A stretch of DNA of 64,000 nt, taken from positions 1 through 64,000 of the forward strand of contig CAYNRE010000050.1 in NCBI GenBank assembly GCA_964399535.1, written 5' to 3'. The position numbers were made by a program, and so were the translations under genes. Shown one piece after another: positions 62,084 to 64,000 of this stretch (its first letter is position 1; each line of letters begins with the position of its first letter). The notes under the pieces were generated by a model, which was given only the letters and a program-made list of their open reading frames with translations, did no database searches and was not told where the DNA came from. The stretch is from CAYNRE01 sp964399535. Its GTDB lineage: Bacteria; Planctomycetota; Planctomycetia; Pirellulales; CAYNRE01.

Positions 62084-64000
62084 ATGACTGGGACGAAGCC
62101 GAACTCGATTCGCCCGAGGAAGCGCTGCCGAGACCGCGGGGCCGCGCGGCTGCGATTCTGGCTGGCCGCGTTGGGGGGCCTTGGCCTGGGCCTTGCTCCC
62201 CTCGCGCCGCTAAGAGGCGCCGAGCCGGTCGATTACCAGCGCGACGTTGCCCCGCTGCTGGCCAGACATTGTGTGGCGTGCCATGGGCCGGATCAGCAGG
62301 AGTCGAGTTTGCGACTCGATACCCCTGCCGGGCTCAACCGAGGGGGCGTGCGGGGGCCGCTCTGGATTGCCGGCCAGAGCCAGCAGAGCTTGTTGATGGA
62401 AGCTTTGCGCGGTAGCGACAACCTGGAACGCATGCCCGCCGGAGACGATCCGCTGAGCGAGGCCGAAATCGCGCTGTTCGGCGCCTGGATCGACGCCGGG
62501 GCCGTGTTGCCCGCGGAGGTCGACGCGCAGTCGGCTTCCGAGCCGGCCGACCTGCCTTGGTCGTACCGACCCCTGGTGGCGGTGGCGCCCCCCGCGGCGG
62601 GCGATTCGCAATGGCCTCGCAATGCGATCGACCATTTCATCGAGGCACGTTTGCGCGAAGCGGGTTTGGCCCCCTCGCCCGAGGCCGACCGGCCGACGCT
62701 CATTCGCCGCCTTTCGCTCGACTTGATCGGCCTTCCTCCGTCGCCCGCAGAGGTCGAGGCGTTTCTGTTGGACCATCGTCCCGACGCCTACGAGCGGCTG
62801 GTCGAGGCGCTCCTGGCCTCGCCGCACTACGGCGAGCGGTGGGGTCGCCATTGGCTCGACCTGGCCCGCTACGCCGATTCCAACGGCTACACCATCGACG
62901 GGCCGCGCTCGATCTGGAAGTATCGCGACTGGGTCATCGAGGCCTTGAACCGCGACCTGGCGTTCGACCAGTTCACCATCGAGCAGCTTGCCGGCGACCT
63001 CTTGCCCGGCGCCACGCTCGATCAGCAAGTGGCCACCGGGTTTCATCGCAATACGCTTAAGAACGAAGAGGGTGGAACGGATCCCGAGCAGTTTCGCGTC
63101 GAGGCCGTGGCCGATCGCGTGAACACGACCGGCCAGGTCTGGCTGGGGCTGACCGTGGGTTGCGCCCGCTGCCACGACCACAAGTACGACCCCCTGACCC
63201 AGCGCGAGTATTACGAGCTGTTTGCCTTCTTCAACCAGTGCGACGAGCCGACCCTGCCGGTTCCCAGCCCAGACGAGGCGGCCCAACTGGCCGCGATCGA
63301 CCAGGAGCTGGAAGCTCTGCGCGGCCAACTTGCCGAAGTGGATGCCGAGCTTCCGGCACGGCAACAAGCTTGGGAAGCCGAACTGTCGCCGCTAGCGCAG
63401 GTGGCCTGGCACGTACTGGTGCCCGACCGGTGGCACGCCGAGCACGGGACCACGCTGACGCTGCTGGACGATCATTCCCTGTTGGCCCAAGGCCCCACGC
63501 CCGAGCATGACGATTACCAGGTATTTGTCCCCTACGCCGGGCGTGTGAGCGCGCTTCGACTGGAGGTGTTGGCCGACGATCGCCTGCCCCAGCGCGGCCC
63601 GGGCCGAGCCAGCAACGGCAACTTCGTGCTCAGCGAACTTACCCTGGCGGTAGGGTCCGGCTCCCCACCGGCCCAGGCTGCTGCGAACACGGCCGGGGCG
63701 GCGGCCACCACAGCGGCAGCATCAGCCGCGGTGGCAGCATCCGCGGGGGCGGCTGGCCCAATCGCCGCGGCGCCGCTGCCCGCTCCGCAATCGGTTTCGT
63801 TCTCTCAAGCCACGGCCGATCACTCTCAGGTGAATTACGCAATTGCGAGCGCCATCGACGGCGACCTGGAGACCGGCTGGGCGATCAACACCGAAATGCC
63901 CAGCCAAGAGGCCAATCTCGACCGAACGGCGGTGCTCAGGCTCGCCGAGCCGCTGGAACTCTCCGGCGGACAGCAAATAGTCGTCACCCTGCGGCACCAA
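62084..64000 (+). CDS. PSCyt1-DUF1549 planctomycete cytochrome-like protein, partial at the right edge
   Basis: ATG 62084 (MTGTKPNSIRPRKRC) starts a basic leader and signal sequence. A PSCyt1 domain follows with HCVACHGPD (Cys63, Cys66, His67) and MPAGDDPLSEAE. DUF1549 then runs from about residue 180 to 380, ending in CARCHDHKYDPLTQREYY. A coiled-coil stretch and the beta-rich domain with NGNFVLSELTLAV follow, interrupted by an Ala/Pro-rich low-complexity insertion of about 45 residues (63655-63795). The frame is open to the end of the window, so the DUF1553 part must lie beyond. The closest relative in the window is the protein at 45624-48776, which has the same domain order without the insertion. 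Confidence 0.9.
   Translation, partial: MTGTKPNSIRPRKRCRDRGAARLRFWLAALGGLGLGLAPLAPLRGAEPVDYQRDVAPLLARHCVACHGPDQQESSLRLDTPAGLNRGGVRGPLWIAGQSQQSLLMEALRGSDNLERMPAGDDPLSEAEIALFGAWIDAGAVLPAEVDAQSASEPADLPWSYRPLVAVAPPAAGDSQWPRNAIDHFIEARLREAGLAPSPEADRPTLIRRLSLDLIGLPPSPAEVEAFLLDHRPDAYERLVEALLASPHYGERWGRHWLDLARYADSNGYTIDGPRSIWKYRDWVIEALNRDLAFDQFTIEQLAGDLLPGATLDQQVATGFHRNTLKNEEGGTDPEQFRVEAVADRVNTTGQVWLGLTVGCARCHDHKYDPLTQREYYELFAFFNQCDEPTLPVPSPDEAAQLAAIDQELEALRGQLAEVDAELPARQQAWEAELSPLAQVAWHVLVPDRWHAEHGTTLTLLDDHSLLAQGPTPEHDDYQVFVPYAGRVSALRLEVLADDRLPQRGPGRASNGNFVLSELTLAVGSGSPPAQAAANTAGAAATTAAASAAVAASAGAAGPIAAAPLPAPQSVSFSQATADHSQVNYAIASAIDGDLETGWAINTEMPSQEANLDRTAVLRLAEPLELSGGQQIVVTLRHQ

Overview
The window looks like the chromosome of a Planctomycetota bacterium, most likely near the Pirellulales. 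The signs are high GC, repeated genes with DUF1549/DUF1553, DUF1501 and DUF1552 domains (planctomycete cytochrome-like modules), a PEP-CTERM protein with autotransporter-type repeats, a formylglycine sulfatase and many Tat-type signals. I see no rRNA, CRISPR array, transposase or phage genes. One tRNA is present (tRNA-Gln, anticodon CTG).

Layout. 1-3.3 kb: an RHS/YD-repeat polymorphic-toxin-like locus on the minus strand. It has a 5'-truncated RHS protein with a variable tip, a small low-GC membrane protein in the immunity position, and a second, promoterless RHS core cassette that runs off the window. A 120-bp inverted-repeat element supplies the RHS start codon. 3.4-6.3 kb: two membrane glycosyltransferases. 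6.6-8.9 kb: a sugar-phosphate group (polyphosphate-glucokinase-like ROK kinase, rpe, pgl). 9-12.6 kb: a PEP-CTERM repeat protein and a decayed relative. 12.6-14.5 kb: a secreted alpha/beta hydrolase and a hemolysin-III/PAQR protein. 14.9-20.3 kb: a plus-strand operon of DUF1549/DUF1553, DUF1501 and PPC-domain proteins. 20.3-25.8 kb: E2, fused E1, an SDR and a voltage-gated-type ion channel. 26.2-26.9 kb: two small lysine-rich unknown genes. 27-30.5 kb: alaS and a PduO-type cobalamin adenosyltransferase. 30.8-33.0 kb: a TolB-like propeller and a PEP-hydrolase-family TIM barrel.

33.1-37.6 kb: a tightly coupled operon of a ThDP enzyme, a BASS-type transporter, an epimerase and an SDR. 38-41.5 kb: a class V aminotransferase, a DUF1445 protein and a PaaK-like CoA ligase. 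41.7-44 kb: an MFS exporter and a small unknown gene. 44-49 kb: a PSCyt1-DUF1549-DUF1553 plus DUF1501 operon and tRNA-Gln. 49.5-51.5 kb: an FHA-GAF-PP2C signalling phosphatase with a clear sigma70-like promoter, ending in a TA-flanked MITE-like element. 51.5-54.5 kb: a sulfatase and a DUF1552 protein. 54.6-58.3 kb: a catabolic operon (AstE/aspartoacylase-like, enolase-superfamily enzyme, MFS uptake). 58.5-64 kb: a Tat-exported molybdopterin oxidoreductase, an AlkD-like HEAT protein, an exported isochorismatase-fold hydrolase and the start of another PSCyt1-DUF1549 gene.

Most of the window is ordinary planctomycete gene content aimed at polymer and sugar-acid use. The strongest candidates for unusual biology are the RHS locus at the left edge and the two inverted-repeat elements at 3183-3302 and 51346-51478. 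Start sites were chosen from homology blocks and ribosome-binding sites, and several differ from the longest open frame. All functional names rest on motif recognition by eye; no search was run.
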